A stretch of 64,000 bases of DNA, from NCBI GenBank assembly GCA_047967505.1, contig CM106539.1. The stretch is one strand, 5' to 3'. Origin of the DNA: Dipteris shenzhenensis (lineage: Eukaryota > Polypodiophyta > Polypodiopsida > Gleicheniales). A program made the translations under genes and the position numbers. Under the pieces are notes generated by a model that ran no database searches, was not told the DNA's origin, and saw only the letters and a list, made by a program, of their open reading frames with translations. Below, piece by piece: positions 12,006 to 23,599 of the stretch (position 1 is the first letter of the stretch; each line of letters starts with the position of its first letter).

Positions 12006-13259
12006 GGACCAATGATGCATGGAAGGATGTGGAGACATCAAATGTAGAGGACAACATACCACAAGTTATGGGGACTATCAATTACGCGATGGATGCAGGA
12101 GATGGATGCAGGAGGTATAGAAGAAAACATAACCCCAAAAATGGAGAAAATTGCAAGGAATATCACGAATCCTATACTTTTAGAAGAGAACATGGATGAA
12201 CGTATTGTCTCAACATTGGGGACAAAACTAGATAATCTTATTGTTGTTGCAAACATGCATGAAATCAGAGCACCTGACAATTTGGATGAGTCAGAAGCCA
12301 GCAACTTCAAGGAGAATTTGGATCTATATCCACATACAATTTCTTTGGATATGCCCCGATTAACAATCATATTAGACTTGAATGGCCTGTTATTAAGTCG
12401 CTGCCTATTCAAGTCTCTAATACATCCGTCTATTATGCATGGCAAAAATAGTTATATGGTTGTTCGTCCTGGGTGCATAGAATTTCTTAAAATCTTGCTA
12501 CAAAGATTTAATGTAGGTATCTGGTCAACTGCGATGGAGCATAACATACTTGATATGGTAGGAAAGCTGCAAAATTATGCAAATGAGAGCCTCCCTTTCT
12601 TTGTTATATGGTCTCAGCAAGGATGCTACACTTACAGTAAGACAAGGATAAATAGGCCTGACAAGGTTGGTGTTGAGGCAATGTTCAAACCCTTAGCAAA
12701 AATCTCAAAGGCATTTGGATGTGATGCTAGAAGGACAATCCTTGTTGATGACTCCCCATACAAGGCTTGCATTAGCCCTCCATCAAATTGCATATTTCCT
12801 TCAACGTTTGATGTACAAGACAAGGATGATAATATTCTACTGAGAGAGTTGATGCCGTACTTACTACAACTCGATGAGACTAAAGATGTGCGCAGCATGA
12901 TTGAGACAAATCGGTATGGACAATTACCTGTGATGGAGGGGCATAAGGATTTCAACCTTGTCCAGAAAGTACTTGATGAATGGAGGGAGGAAAATCATGC
13001 ATGGTCAAGAATGGAATATAAAACAAGAAATCTTTTTCTTGCAGATCAACTAAGAGAGAGGGATATAGGTGGTAGGGCAACCCATGGTGGTGATGGCCAG
13101 GTGCCTAAACTCAATGCATCCCAAATAAGACTTTTAAGGAACGCTCCGCAACTCTCTAGCATGAATGCTATGCAAGTTTCTCAATTGGCTATAGACCTAG
13201 GGTACAAAGGTCACTATATCAAGAAATACATTGCTAAGGGCTACATAACCCGACTATAG
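12006..13259 (+). pseudogene. FCP1/SCP-type (NIF) HAD phosphatase-like protein, frameshifted
   Basis: The 388-codon frame from 12093 contains LTIILDLNGLLLSR (HAD motif I; nucleophile Asp kept, second Asp replaced by Asn as in plant DLNG-type relatives), RPGCIEFLKILL and VGIWSTA (motif II region), and ILVDDSPYKACISPP with a downstream YLLQL and RYGQ, typical of NLI-interacting/CTD-phosphatase-like proteins. The C-terminal ~60 residues are unassigned. The exon starts after an acceptor at 12005 in another frame. The two frames are separated by an exact 13-bp tandem duplication (12088-12100 and 12101-12113); without one copy the reading is continuous. So the gene is probably broken near its N-terminus, unless translation starts at 12093. 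Phosphatase activity is doubtful given the DxN motif. Confidence 0.75.
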
Positions 13260-13364
13260 AATGCGTATTTTTCATGAAGGTACATATGTCAAAGTGTTTT
13301 TTGATTTTATCTCAATATATATAACTATTGTTGTAGCTAATTGAATTTGTCTTTTGTGATGTAG

Positions 13365-13900
13365 ATAGATATACGTTCAAATCAAGCTTGAGTAGGTACA
13401 TACCAGAACGAGATCCATTTGGACCACCAAAGTTACCTGTCCCTATCAACGAAGTGTTCTGGATAAAAAATGTGGCTTTCGAGGTGCATGAGTCAACCAT
13501 TACAGGAGCTGGCTTGGGCTTGTTTGTGCATGGCTCCATCAAGAGAGGGACTACTATTCTCCATTATGGAGGTGACAAGTACTCCTACAGAGACTGGAAG
13601 GAATTATGTAGAGTTCATCCAAGGCTAAAGAAGTACTCGATCCAAGAGGACCCTACTGTCCCTATGAAGGATATGGTGCATATTGTTGGTGATGTTCAAT
13701 ATGGCAATGTGGCAGGATTTATTAACAGCAATAGAAATACCAATGTAAAGCCAAATGTTTGTTATGTATTTTCCCCTGATGTTCCACCTTGGTATGACCC
13801 CATGATGAACATAGATATTGCATAATATGGTCACATTTGTATTGAATCCATAGATGATATACATGCAGGAGAGGAGCTACTTGCAGACTATGAGTTTTGA
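13365..13900 (+). pseudogene. SET-domain protein with an internal stop
   Basis: After an acceptor (AG at 13363-13364) the frame runs without an ATG; it contains TGAGLGLFVHGSIKRG (SET N-motif), GNVAGFINSNRNTNVKPN (the position of the NHxCxPN-type motif, diverged), then a TAA at 13823-13825. The same frame continues for 24 codons, including IDDIHAGEELLADYEF, the conserved GEEL-x-x-x-Y end of SET domains, to TGA at 13898. The lesion lies between the AdoMet-binding motif and the catalytic-Tyr region, so a truncated product would be inactive as a lysine methyltransferase. It sits 105 bp after the HAD stop codon, so it may be a downstream exon of the same transcription unit or a separate gene. Confidence 0.8.
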
Positions 13901-14097
13901 ATAACAACATTGTATTTCTTTATACAATCATTACTTATGGGAATTACTACTTTCTTGCCAACTATGTAAATTGGTGCGTAATTGTTGTGTGTGAATAATA
14001 TGCAAACATGTTCATAACTACATTCATAATGTATTTAGAAGGAGTGTCTCTCGTGCCATTCTTTCCGGTGCCATTCTCTTTGGGGATAGAAATTGAT
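13901..14097. other. 3' flank of the SET gene
   Basis: AT-rich, no ORF. Near 14053-14083 two half-sites GTGCCATTCT of the palindrome family occur just before repeat R1. Confidence 0.5.
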
Positions 14098-14801
14098 AGT
14101 TTCTTTGGAATCATGATTTATTTCAGGGATTTCAATGGTGTATCAACAAGTTATGTTTTCATCCTAAAGTGTACTTTTTTACTTTGCAATGAGTAATCAA
14201 CATGACATGTAAAGTTATCGTTTTACAATAATGCTAGTCAGTCCAAACATTGAAAGTGCACAATAAATGATTGTCATTGCCACCTAAATTACATCAAATG
14301 CTTGTCATTGCCCATTGATTTTCCATCAACTACATATCTTGCATTCATTCTCCTCAACTACATATCTTGATTTTCCATCAACTGCATATCTTACTAAGTT
14401 AAAGAGCCTATGCGTTTTCATTGCAATACTCATGGTTATTAATTACACTCTACATTTTTTAAATGGTATTTTGGAGATTTTCAAATGAGAATGCTCACAA
14501 CAAAAGCGAGTCTCAATATCAATGGAAATTCCAGAGACTCGCTATTATGAAGGTGTTTTTGAACATCACTATGGCTCACGAGATGAATCTAACTCAAATG
14601 GGTTTCAAAGTTTATTATTTTTTTGATGATAACGTAGTTTAGACACTGATATTCTATTTATTATTTGAGAATGTAGTTGATATTTCACACTTCATGAATG
14701 GCTATCTAGTCTATTTTCACATATTTCTCCTGTTTTTTCATTGAGGGGAGCTACAATTTCTTTCAAAACTGCCATTCTGGGAATTGGGTTTTTCCCAAAT
14801 T
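14098..14801 (+). repeat. direct repeat R1 (~0.7 kb)
   Basis: Begins AGTTTCTTTGGAATCATG and ends GGGTTTTTCCCAAATT. It is nearly identical to 16222-16926. It contains three CAACTACATATCTT-like copies and a 10-bp perfect hairpin AGCGAGTCTC/GAGACTCGCT (about 14505-14543). No TG...CA ends, so it is not an obvious LTR. Confidence 0.85.
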
Positions 14802-16221
14802 GGGAATTGGAAATGGCATTGAGAAGCCTAAACTCACATGCTCATTCTTCTATGTATTGATCACTGTCTCCGCTGTGTAGAGATCATATGGAATTGTGTC
14901 AATCTCTGTGGAGAATGCCACCAGTGGAGAATGGTAGTGGTGCCAATCTCATAACATGACCTGCAAACATGCACAAGGAATCCTAAACTCACATGTACAT
15001 TCTTCTATGTAGAGATCACTGTCTCCGCTGTGTAGAGATCATATGGAATTGTGTCAATCTCTGAGTTCATCAAACTCACATGTGGATTGGAATCGGACAC
15101 CACTCTCCTATGATCATTGGAATACCCCTCCTAGAATAGTAGGGTGAACATTTGTACAAGTGGAGAATGGCAGTGGTGCCAATCTCTTATTAGGCCCTAC
15201 GAAATGGCATTGACAAGCCTAAACTCACATGCTCATTCTTCTATGTAGTGATCACTGTCTCCGCTGTGTAGAGATCATGTGTAGAGATCATATGGAATTG
15301 TGTCAATCTCTTATTAGGCCTTGGAATGTCAATCTATAGGTTTAGTTTGTCTAGACAACCACTAGTGGAAAATGGCAGTGATGCCAAACTCATGGTGGCA
15401 CCTACATAATGATACTGAGATCATCAGACTCACATGTGGATTGGAATCGGACACCACTCGCCTATGATCATTGGAATACCCCTCCTAGAATAGTAGGGTA
15501 AACATTTGTACAAGAGAATGGTAGTGGTGCCAATCTCTTATTAGGCCCTAAGAAATGGCATTGAGAAGCCTAAACTCACATGTGCATTCTTCTATGTAGT
15601 GGTCACTGTCTCCGCTATGTAGAGATCATATGGAATTGTGTTAATCTGTGTGGAGAATGCCAACAGTGGAGAATGGTAGTGGTGCCAATCTCATACCATG
15701 ACCTGAAAACAAGCACAAGGAATCATAAACTCATGTGGATTGGCAGTTTTGCCATTATAGAATGCCACCAGTGGAGAATGGCAGTGGTGCACAAGGAATC
15801 CTAAACTCACATGTGCATTCTTTTATGTAGTGATCACTGTCTCCGTTGTGTAGAGATCATATGGAATTGTGTCAATCTCTGAGATCGTCAAACTCACATG
15901 TGGATTGGAATCGGACACCACTCTCCTATGATCACTGGAATACCTCTCCTAGAATAGTAGGGTAAACATTTGTACAAGTGAAGAATGGCAGTGGTGCCAA
16001 TCTCTTATTAGGCCCTAAGAAATGTCATTGAGAAGCCTAAACCCCCATGTACAGAGATCATATGGAATTGTGCCAATCTCTGTGGAGAATGCCACCAGTG
16101 GAGAATGGTAGTGGTGCCAATCTCATACCATGACCTGAAAACATGCACAAGGAATCCTAAACTCACATGTGCATTGGCACTTTTGCCATTATCCTACTGC
16201 CATTCTCCGCTAGTGGTTGAG
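14802..16221. repeat. satellite block 2
   Basis: Same modules as block 1. Module order and content follow the segment around 2.5-3.74 kb of block 1: the GGAATGTCAATCTATAGG module, the AAGAGAATGGTAGTGGTGCC variant, then the CTGCCATTCTCCGCTAGTGG end. It therefore looks like a transposed or duplicated piece of that array, now between R1 and R2. Confidence 0.85.
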
Positions 16222-16926
16222 AGTTTCTTTGGAATCATGATTTATTTCAGGGATTTCAATGGTGTATCAACAAGTTGTTATGTTTCCATCCTAAAGTGTA
16301 CTTTTTTACTTTGCAATGAGTAATCAACATGACATGTAAAGTTATCGTTTTACAATAATGCTAGTTAGTCCAAAAATTGAAAGTGCACAATAAATATAAA
16401 TGATTGTCATTGCCACCTAAATTACATCAAATGCTTGTCATTGCCCATTGATTTTCCATCAACTACATATCTTGCATTCATTCTCCTTAACTACATATCT
16501 TGATTTTCCATCAACTACATATCTTACTAAGTTAAAGAGCCTGTGCATTTTCGTTGCAATACTCATGGTTATTAATTACACTCTACATTTTTTAAACGGT
16601 GTTTTGGAGATTTTCAAATGAGAATGCTCACAACAAAAGCGAGTCTCAATATCAATGGAAATTCCAGAATTATGAAGGTGTTTTTGAACATCACTATGGC
16701 TCACGAGATGAATCTAGCTCAAATGGGTTTCAAAGTTTATTATTTTTTTGATGATAACGTAGTTTAGACGCTGATATTCTATTTATTATTTGAGAATGTA
16801 GTTGATATTTCACACTTCATGAATGGCTATCTAGTCTATTTTCACATATTTCTCCTATTTTTTCATTGAGGGGAGCTACAATTTCTTCCAAAACTGCCAT
16901 TCTGGGAATTGGGTTTTTCCCGAATT
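16222..16926 (+). repeat. direct repeat R2 (~0.7 kb)
   Basis: Second copy of R1, with a few substitutions, a small insertion near 16395, and loss of the right arm of the hairpin (AGACTCGCT). It is followed at once by the truncated CACTA copy A. Confidence 0.85.
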
Positions 16927-17299
16927 ATCTAATACGGTCTTAAAATCTCGTTTTTTGTCTTTAACCCTTGAAAATCAAGCATGAAAACTAGCACATAGCC
17001 TTAGCATTACAAGGAGAAACATGCTTCAACACTCACAAAACGAAATCTCATAAAAAGCGAACCTACATTGCTTAAAGAGACTCACCTTCTTGAAAAACTT
17101 CTTTTCACACAAGCAAAGAGAGAGAAGGCTGGAGAGGGAGCACAAGTATTAGGAGAGGGGCTGAGTAGTGGTGAGGAGTGGAGAATAGAGAGGAGGAAAG
17201 CGAGGTCGTCGAATATAAGGTGGGAGGAGAGATTTTTACTTTTCTTGCAATAGAGATGCTAAAGAAAGCGTCGCATGGGGTTTCGGGCTTAAGCCCCCA

Positions 17300-17385
17300 G
17301 CGTTGCTATATAGCGACGCTTATATCCAAAAAGCATCGCTATATAGCGACGGAACAGAGCAAAAAGTCGCTATATAGCGACGGTT
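17300..17385. repeat. palindrome cluster upstream of TNP2 in A
   Basis: Three copies of [GT]CGCTATATAGCGAC in 85 bp, about 115 bp before the TNP2 start region. Similar clusters occur at 40.4 and 62.5 kb. Confidence 0.8.
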
Positions 17386-17943
17386 CAGGACACTTATTGT
17401 TAGAAAGAGAAAAGAAGCTCATGGGTGGCTATTTTTTGGATCTTAATAGATTTCCTTACAACTCATGTTGTGATTTTGGAAGTGTGCAGATAGAAGGGAT
17501 GAGTGGAAGCTCGTCAGATGATGCGCCAATGCCCGAGAGCAGAGAGTGGCTTACGAAGAGGTTGTATTGTCATTGCACTCATTGCAAGCAAGAAGTACGA
17601 CATCAACGTCGTATTATCATGCGCCACTTGCATCTGTATGGGGAGGAGCCCGATCCAGTACCCACCGTTGGTGTTACACATGGTGATGGATTATCGGTAA
17701 GTCAATGCTATTTGAGTTCATGGTTAATATTGGATATCATTATGACACGAAACCTTGAGACAAGGGTGCGCATATACCTTCACACTTTAAGTAAGACTAT
17801 AGTCTCCCGAATGATGACGAGGGTATGGTGGACATGATGGATTCTACTTTTAGGGGCACTACATCACATGTACACGTGATGTCAGAGTCTGAGGTCAAAA
17901 TGCGAGAGTTTCAATCAACACAGTTGTACGAGGGTGTTAGGAT

Positions 17944-18189
17944 CTCGGGGGGGTTAGTCATCATATGTAACCCTGTCATGTGAGTTCAAGAGAAGGATAT
18001 TTTTAATATCTAAATTTTACAGGAATTAATTTACATAAGGGAGTTTTTTTAATGATTTTGGGAAAATTTTACAGATTTATATAGAAAAAGGGTACATTTT
18101 ATTAATGGAAAAATTACAGATAAGGGATTTTACAAATAGGCCTTGAACGCACGTGATATTGAGGGTTTATACATAGTGACCCCCCCGAG
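17944..18189. mobile_element. 246-bp MITE, hAT-like 8-bp TSD
   Basis: Ends CTCGGGGGGGTTA and the inverted TGACCCCCCCGAG (12 of 13 matching). It is flanked by GTTAGGAT (17936-17943) and GCTAGGAT (18190-18197), an 8-bp duplication with one mismatch. Copies B and C have a single GCTAGGAT and no insert. No ORF. The 8-bp duplication fits hAT; one more flanking base would fit a Mutator-like class less well. Confidence 0.85.
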
Positions 18190-18339
18190 GCTAGGATGTC
18201 TAAACTACGGGCTTGTCTCTCAATCTTGAATCTGTAAGCAAAGTATGGGCGGTCGGATACAAGTGTCTCGGCCTTAATGAGGTTAGCTCCTCCATTAATT
18301 TGACTCATTATTTGGATATTGTTTGTTATGAGAATCATC

Positions 18340-18710
18340 ATGTATGTTTGAGAATCATCCTTATTCGAAGCCTTTGTATCCCCACTTTTTCTCTCTTTTA
18401 TCCCCACTTTTTCTCTTTTCACTTTCTCTCTTTTTCTCTCTTATCTCCTCTCTTTTCTCATTTTTCTCCTCTCTTTTCCTCTCTTTTCTCCTCTCTTCCT
18501 TCCACGTGAAGCTTCAATAGCCTACTATTGAGCAAACAGATACAAACTTTTGTCACTCTAATTCAAAGAATGCAGGAGTCTGTAAATGTTTTCTCAATGT
18601 CAGGTTGTAAGATTCTAAGCTTCCTCAATATCTTATAGGGATTCTAAGTTGTAGGATTAGTGTACCCAATCATCATTATTCGAAGCCTATGTATGTTTGA
18701 ATTGTGATAG
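18340..18710. repeat. insertion with pyrimidine-rich tract in an intron of A
   Basis: Copies B and C go directly from GAGAATCATCATTTGG to the next exon acceptor. A has about 300 extra bases, including a nearly pure C/T tract at about 18380-18500. The sequence TTATTCGAAGCCT lies at both edges (about 18360 and 18677), as a direct repeat. I cannot name the insert. Confidence 0.6.
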
Positions 18711-21700
18711 GTTGCTCCAAAAGATGTTGCTTGCACCAAATACCATGCCCACATCAAGAGATGAAGCAAAGAAGATGCTAACAACGATGGGTATGGATTA
18801 TGATACCATCCATGCTTGCCGTAATGATTGTATTCTCTTTCGTCGTGAGCATGGAGATTTGGCTAGTTGTCCGAAGTGTGGGGAACAACGATATAGAGAT
18901 GACTTGCAGGGTGAGCAGATACCAGTAAAGGTCTTGAGACACTTTCCCATCATTGCAAGAATACAACACATGTTCTGATGCAAATCCATAGCGGAGTTGA
19001 TGACATGGCATGCATCTCATCGGTTCACTAATGACACGTTGAAGATTCCCATAGATTGTGTAGCTTGGGAGCACATAGACAATCAGTGGCCAGACTTTGC
19101 AAGCGAGCCACGCAACTTACGTGTTGGCCTCGCCATGGACGGCGTGAATCCTCTCGGGTTACGCTCGACATCTTGGTTGACATGGCCCATAGTCTTGGTG
19201 AATTACAATATCCCACCATGGCTAACCATAAAGAAGGGACACCTCATGCTTGCACTACTTGTGCCAGGGAAGTACAAGGCCAAAAATATGGACGTGTACA
19301 TGGCACCTTTGATAGAGGAGTTATAGATCTTATAGAGAGGAGTGCAGGTCTGATATATTTCCAGAGCTCCTAGACATACCAATGATATTTTGGTCAGGGG
19401 TATCTTGATGTGGACCATGCATGACTACCCAGGATATGGAGAGTGTGTAGGTATGTGGTTGTGTCTTTACATGTATAATATAGGATTCTGCGCATGCATG
19501 TCTTATACTAATACATTCATGCACACGTGCAGGACTTGTTACAAGTGGGTAACATGCTTGTCCTATTTGTCGACCGGGTTTGAAATCGCTTGCACGATAC
19601 TCCAAACATATGAGGAAAAATGTTTATGAAGGTCATGCTCGATACCTTCCACTGGACCATCTCGCGCGTGGAGGTCAACTTGATCCACCACCACCATATT
19701 TGAAGGCAAGTGACTGGATTCAGGCTTGGAGGATGAATGGAGAGGAACCTCCTCTTGGTATGAAGAAGCTATGAATCTTTCACGAGCTTCCTTATTGGGG
19801 TCAGTTACAAATCAATCATCTCTTGGATCCCATGCATATCTTTAAGAATGTGGGGGCTACTATTTGGGCACACTTGGTTGGTTCCAAAGACTCGAGAGAA
19901 GTGCGAGAAGACCTGCGTGCTATGAATAGGATGTCTCGTTTGTGGCCCCAAGTGCATGCTTCGGGAAAAGTTATCCTCTCGAAAGCAGCATGGATCCTCT
20001 CTACGAGAGAGGAGGCAGCGGTCAAGGTGGACATTGCCTCTTTTCAAACACCCACAGGGTACGTGCGTTGCTTGAAAGGATTATTTTCAAAGGACAATAA
20101 GCTTAGTGGGCTCAAGTCCCATGATTGGCACAAGGTCTTACATGTATTCTAAGCTGTAGGATTAGTGTACCGATAATCGTGATGCGTTAGTGTAATTATG
20201 ATTATGTTATATTGTTGACATGACTTCTTTGTTGCTTTGATAGTTCATCCTCTCAATTCCAATAAAAGGGTGCTTACAAGAAGATGTTAGAAATGCTATA
20301 TTCAAGATCAGTGGTATTGTGAGGTATGCTTACTATCAAATCGCATTGATTGCATTTTCTTCAATTTAAGCTAAATAATATGTAGACTGATTATGAATAT
20401 ATCTTACATGGGCATGTGAAATAGGTGGATATGTCAAAAAGAGATCTTCATATCGAGCATCGAGAAGGCTAGGGTGGAATCCATTGAAGCCGTATGCTTG
20501 CTTGAGAAGCGCTTTCCCTTGAGCATTATGACAACTGAAGTGCACTTGCTTGTGCATATAGTTGATGAGGTGGCCATTGTAGGTACCGTTCATAGTCGGT
20601 GTATGTTTTTTCTCGAGTGGTTTATGAAAACTTTGAAGGGATTTCTAAGACAAAGAGCAAGACTAGAAGCAAGCATGGTAGAGGGATGGCTTGTGCAAGA
20701 GTCATTAGTATATATCACAGAGTTTCTTGCATCCACAGATCCCGATACGCTGCAAGCTTGGCATAACAAGGATGATGATCGCATCGTTGGCGAGGTTCCC
20801 CAAGGAAAAGGGATTGAAAGAAAGATGAGCGAAGAGAAAATGGAGAAATTCAATAAGTTTTGTATCCTCAATAGCATGGAGATGCAGAAGTGGATTGAGA
20901 GATATGAAGCGGCCAAAGCACAAAGAATAAATGCAAGGACGAGATTCAGAGTAATGTACAAGCGATCGCAACCATATCCATGAGATCTAGCTCTTCTCCC
21001 CACTCACATGTCACTTGATTGGCTACAATTGGCTCTACATAAAACCAAACGCGATGGAGAGACAATAAACGAGTGCAAGCGAGAGTTATCATCTGGATGT
21101 ATGATGGATGTAAGTTTTGTACCTCTTGATGTAATTAAGTAATTATTTGTGGCAATATACGCTATAAAATAGATGCATCTTCATTGTTTCAATGATGCTC
21201 TTTTACAGTACAAAAAGTAAAGTGCATTATGGTCATATGGATGACATTTTTGCATGGAACGCATCGATTCAAAGAGAGTCACGTATGGTTGTGGAGTCAT
21301 GGCTAACTTCACACAAGATAGCCGAGCAAGTGCTTCCGATACCAATCTTCTCTCCTCACAGTTGGATTATTGTGGAACCATACGCGAACTCTATGAAGTT
21401 GATTTCAGACGATTTAGTATTTTCATTCTTGATGTAAAATGGTTTAGAACTATTTACAATGGTCCCCATGTAATAGTGAGAAAAGACAGTAGCAATTTCT
21501 TTGCAATAGACTCCACCAAACTTTGGACTGATGAAAGTGATACTTTTGTTCTTCCCGAGCACTGTGAGCACGTGCATACTAATGATTTAATTAATCGAAG
21601 CTTTCATTTTTAAAGATCCATTGATACATGTACTTAAGCATAATTTCATATATATAATTGATGGCATTTGGCACCCATCTTCAATATAGGTGGTTTTTCA

Positions 21701-22289
21701 TCCCGATCGTTGTGATCCAAGATGGTGGTATGTGATCCAAGTTGCAGGAAGTAAGCAAATTTTTGAAGATAGAGATGTGGATATGGAGATGCCACTCCCA
21801 ATGCCGGATCCAATTGATCCAGATGAATCTAGCGAAGAAGATGAAGATCACAATATGAGCCAAGAGGAAGATGCACATAATGACATCGTACAGGAGGAAG
21901 ATGGAGATCACGATATTGAGGAAGAAGATGACGATCATCAAGAATCACCACACTTTATTGAAGAAGATGATCAAGTACTCTTAGGTGAACGTACGATGCT
22001 AGTGTACGATGATGATATAGGAGATCAACTCGGTATAGATTTAGAGATAGACTTGTTTGGCACATTAGACTTGGCTCAGGATGAAACCGTTGATGTAAAT
22101 GCTCTTCATTGATTTTTTTCATCTCAAACTTCGACATGAATATATGAGCTTCAAAGGCTTGATGTACATGCTCTCGTACTTTTATTCTTTGATCAAAAGA
22201 TCAAACATGTATGAAAATTTAAAAAAAATTGTCATTGGGAAAAACTATCTTTTAAGGTTGGTATGGGAAAAAAAACTCTCTGTAAAATG

Positions 22290-22513
22290 TCGCTATAGAA
22301 AACTGTCTCAATGTTGCTATATAATGACCATTACCAATCTGATAAAAGTCGCTATATAGCGACTTTAGGCAAACGTCGCTATATAGCAACGTTTGACTAA
22401 AGTCCCTATATAGCGAACCTTAACGAACCCCGCTTCCAATACCGATGATTAGCGCCCCGTGCACGCTAAATCTCGGTACCTAAGCGTCACAATAGGATCC
22501 GTGTCTAGTAGTG
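22290..22513. repeat. 3' subterminal palindromes and TIR of A
   Basis: Degenerate and exact copies of GTCGCTATATAGCGAC at about 22290-22415, then AGCGCCCCGTGCACGCTAAA and the terminal 26 bp ending TAGTAGTG at 22513. Confidence 0.85.
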
Positions 22514-23599
22514 TATGACAAAACTCATTTTACATTGGTGACAATCAAGTTGAGATAACCTCAGATGGATTAAACATAGAAGAAGAAGAGAGTACTACGA
22601 ATTGTAGTAAAGAAGAGAAGTTCAACAGATATATTGACATGCATCAACCTGTACAAGTTTGAAGGACATAGAAGCATAAAATATAATGTCCAACAAAAAT
22701 TTTTAAGTACATGACCATAGGATCCATGGCTCCAAATCAATGCCACCGTGGTTAGATCAATATGAATGTTTTCCAACATTAAGCCTGCCATTCGGACAAC
22801 ACATGGGTTGACACATGGCTCTCACATAGCATTGGATGTAGTAGCAGATGGCACAACGACAATCTGCACTGGCACTTCTGAAATGGGTTGCTGACCTAAT
22901 TATAGATGCCAGTAGGATGCATAAGTAGCCTTCTCCTTTGCACCCTATTGCTTTGGGCTCGAGCTCCTTGGACAAAATTCTCCTGAACCTCAAGTGCATG
23001 TATGAGAACCTTGCAAAGGCACACCCTTCCTCAAATTCCATTTTATATTTTCTATTAGAGAATTTGTTGCAGAGCTATCCTTCTAATCGGAGGGTTATTT
23101 GTATGCCGCTGGGTCGAAGGGTAGCCTTATGGCACCGGTCGGTAGGATAGCAGATGACACATGTTGGCGGGTTGGGTTGAGTTGGTATATCTTTGAGACG
23201 GTGGGTTAATGTCGATATCTCAAGTCAGTAGGGTGGAAGGATGGCAACGGCCATAGGCCTAACTATTGGTGGGATAGCTTGCCTCAGAGGGACACCAGAA
23301 TGGCACCGATCAAAGGGATCATGGTTATGGTGCGAGGTCAACGCCTAGCAAGCCGACAGGATAGCAACCCCTGACAAATCATAATTAAGGTAGCGGGTTA
23401 GGTGACTGACATGTGTCAATTGGGGATAGAGACTAATACGACCGGTCGGTGGGATACCAAGCTATGGCAATGGGTTGGTGGGATAGGAATGTTTGGGAAC
23501 ACGCAAGGTCTGGATAGGAAATGTCTGGAAACACGCAAGGTCACCGAATCTCTTCGGATGATTGTAGTTTTCTCTGGATGAGTTCTTTAGAAAAATAAT

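Larger units (their letters stand above)
17499..22112 (+). pseudogene. TNP2-like CACTA transposase, copy A
   Basis: At the position of ATG in copies B and C (MEGTSGSSSDD) copy A has ATA; an in-frame ATG follows at 17499. Recognisable exons are: Cys/His-rich N-terminus with CHCTHCKQEV (donor after 17696); the TNP2 core at about 18711-19452 with RNDCILFR, CPKCGE and GMDGVNP-type AMDGVNP motifs; 19531-20141 with HLLDPMHIFKNV-like HIFKNV; DUF4218 (20474-21110, MFFLEWFMKTLKGFLR); DUF4216 (21210-21612); and an acidic last exon (21690-22112). Lesions include TGA at 18976, stops near 19324 and 19333, a TGA at 20981, and a MITE inside exon 2. Non-functional. Confidence 0.88.
16935..22513 (+). mobile_element. 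family-1 CACTA element A, 5'-truncated
   Basis: Colinear with element B from B position ~40046 to the 3' end: pre-gene leader, subterminal palindromes, TNP2-like gene, then the terminal sequence CAATAGGATCC...GTAGTG ending at 22513 (complement begins CACTACTAGACAC). It lacks the TNPA-like gene, the hexamer array and the 5' TIR. The base after the end (TATGAC...) begins the Helentron-like segment; the equivalent position at about 50655 is uninterrupted, so A inserted next to or into that segment. Confidence 0.85.

Noticed and set aside
14098-16926. Non-autonomous LTR retrotransposon with R1/R2 as LTRs
   Set aside because: No TG...CA ends, no primer-binding site or polypurine tract, and no target duplication seen; kept only as direct repeats.
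22757-23041. Conserved 94-codon ORF in both Helentron-like copies as a gene
   Set aside because: The two copies differ at about a tenth of residues without a clear synonymous bias by eye, and no motif is present; left as a note.
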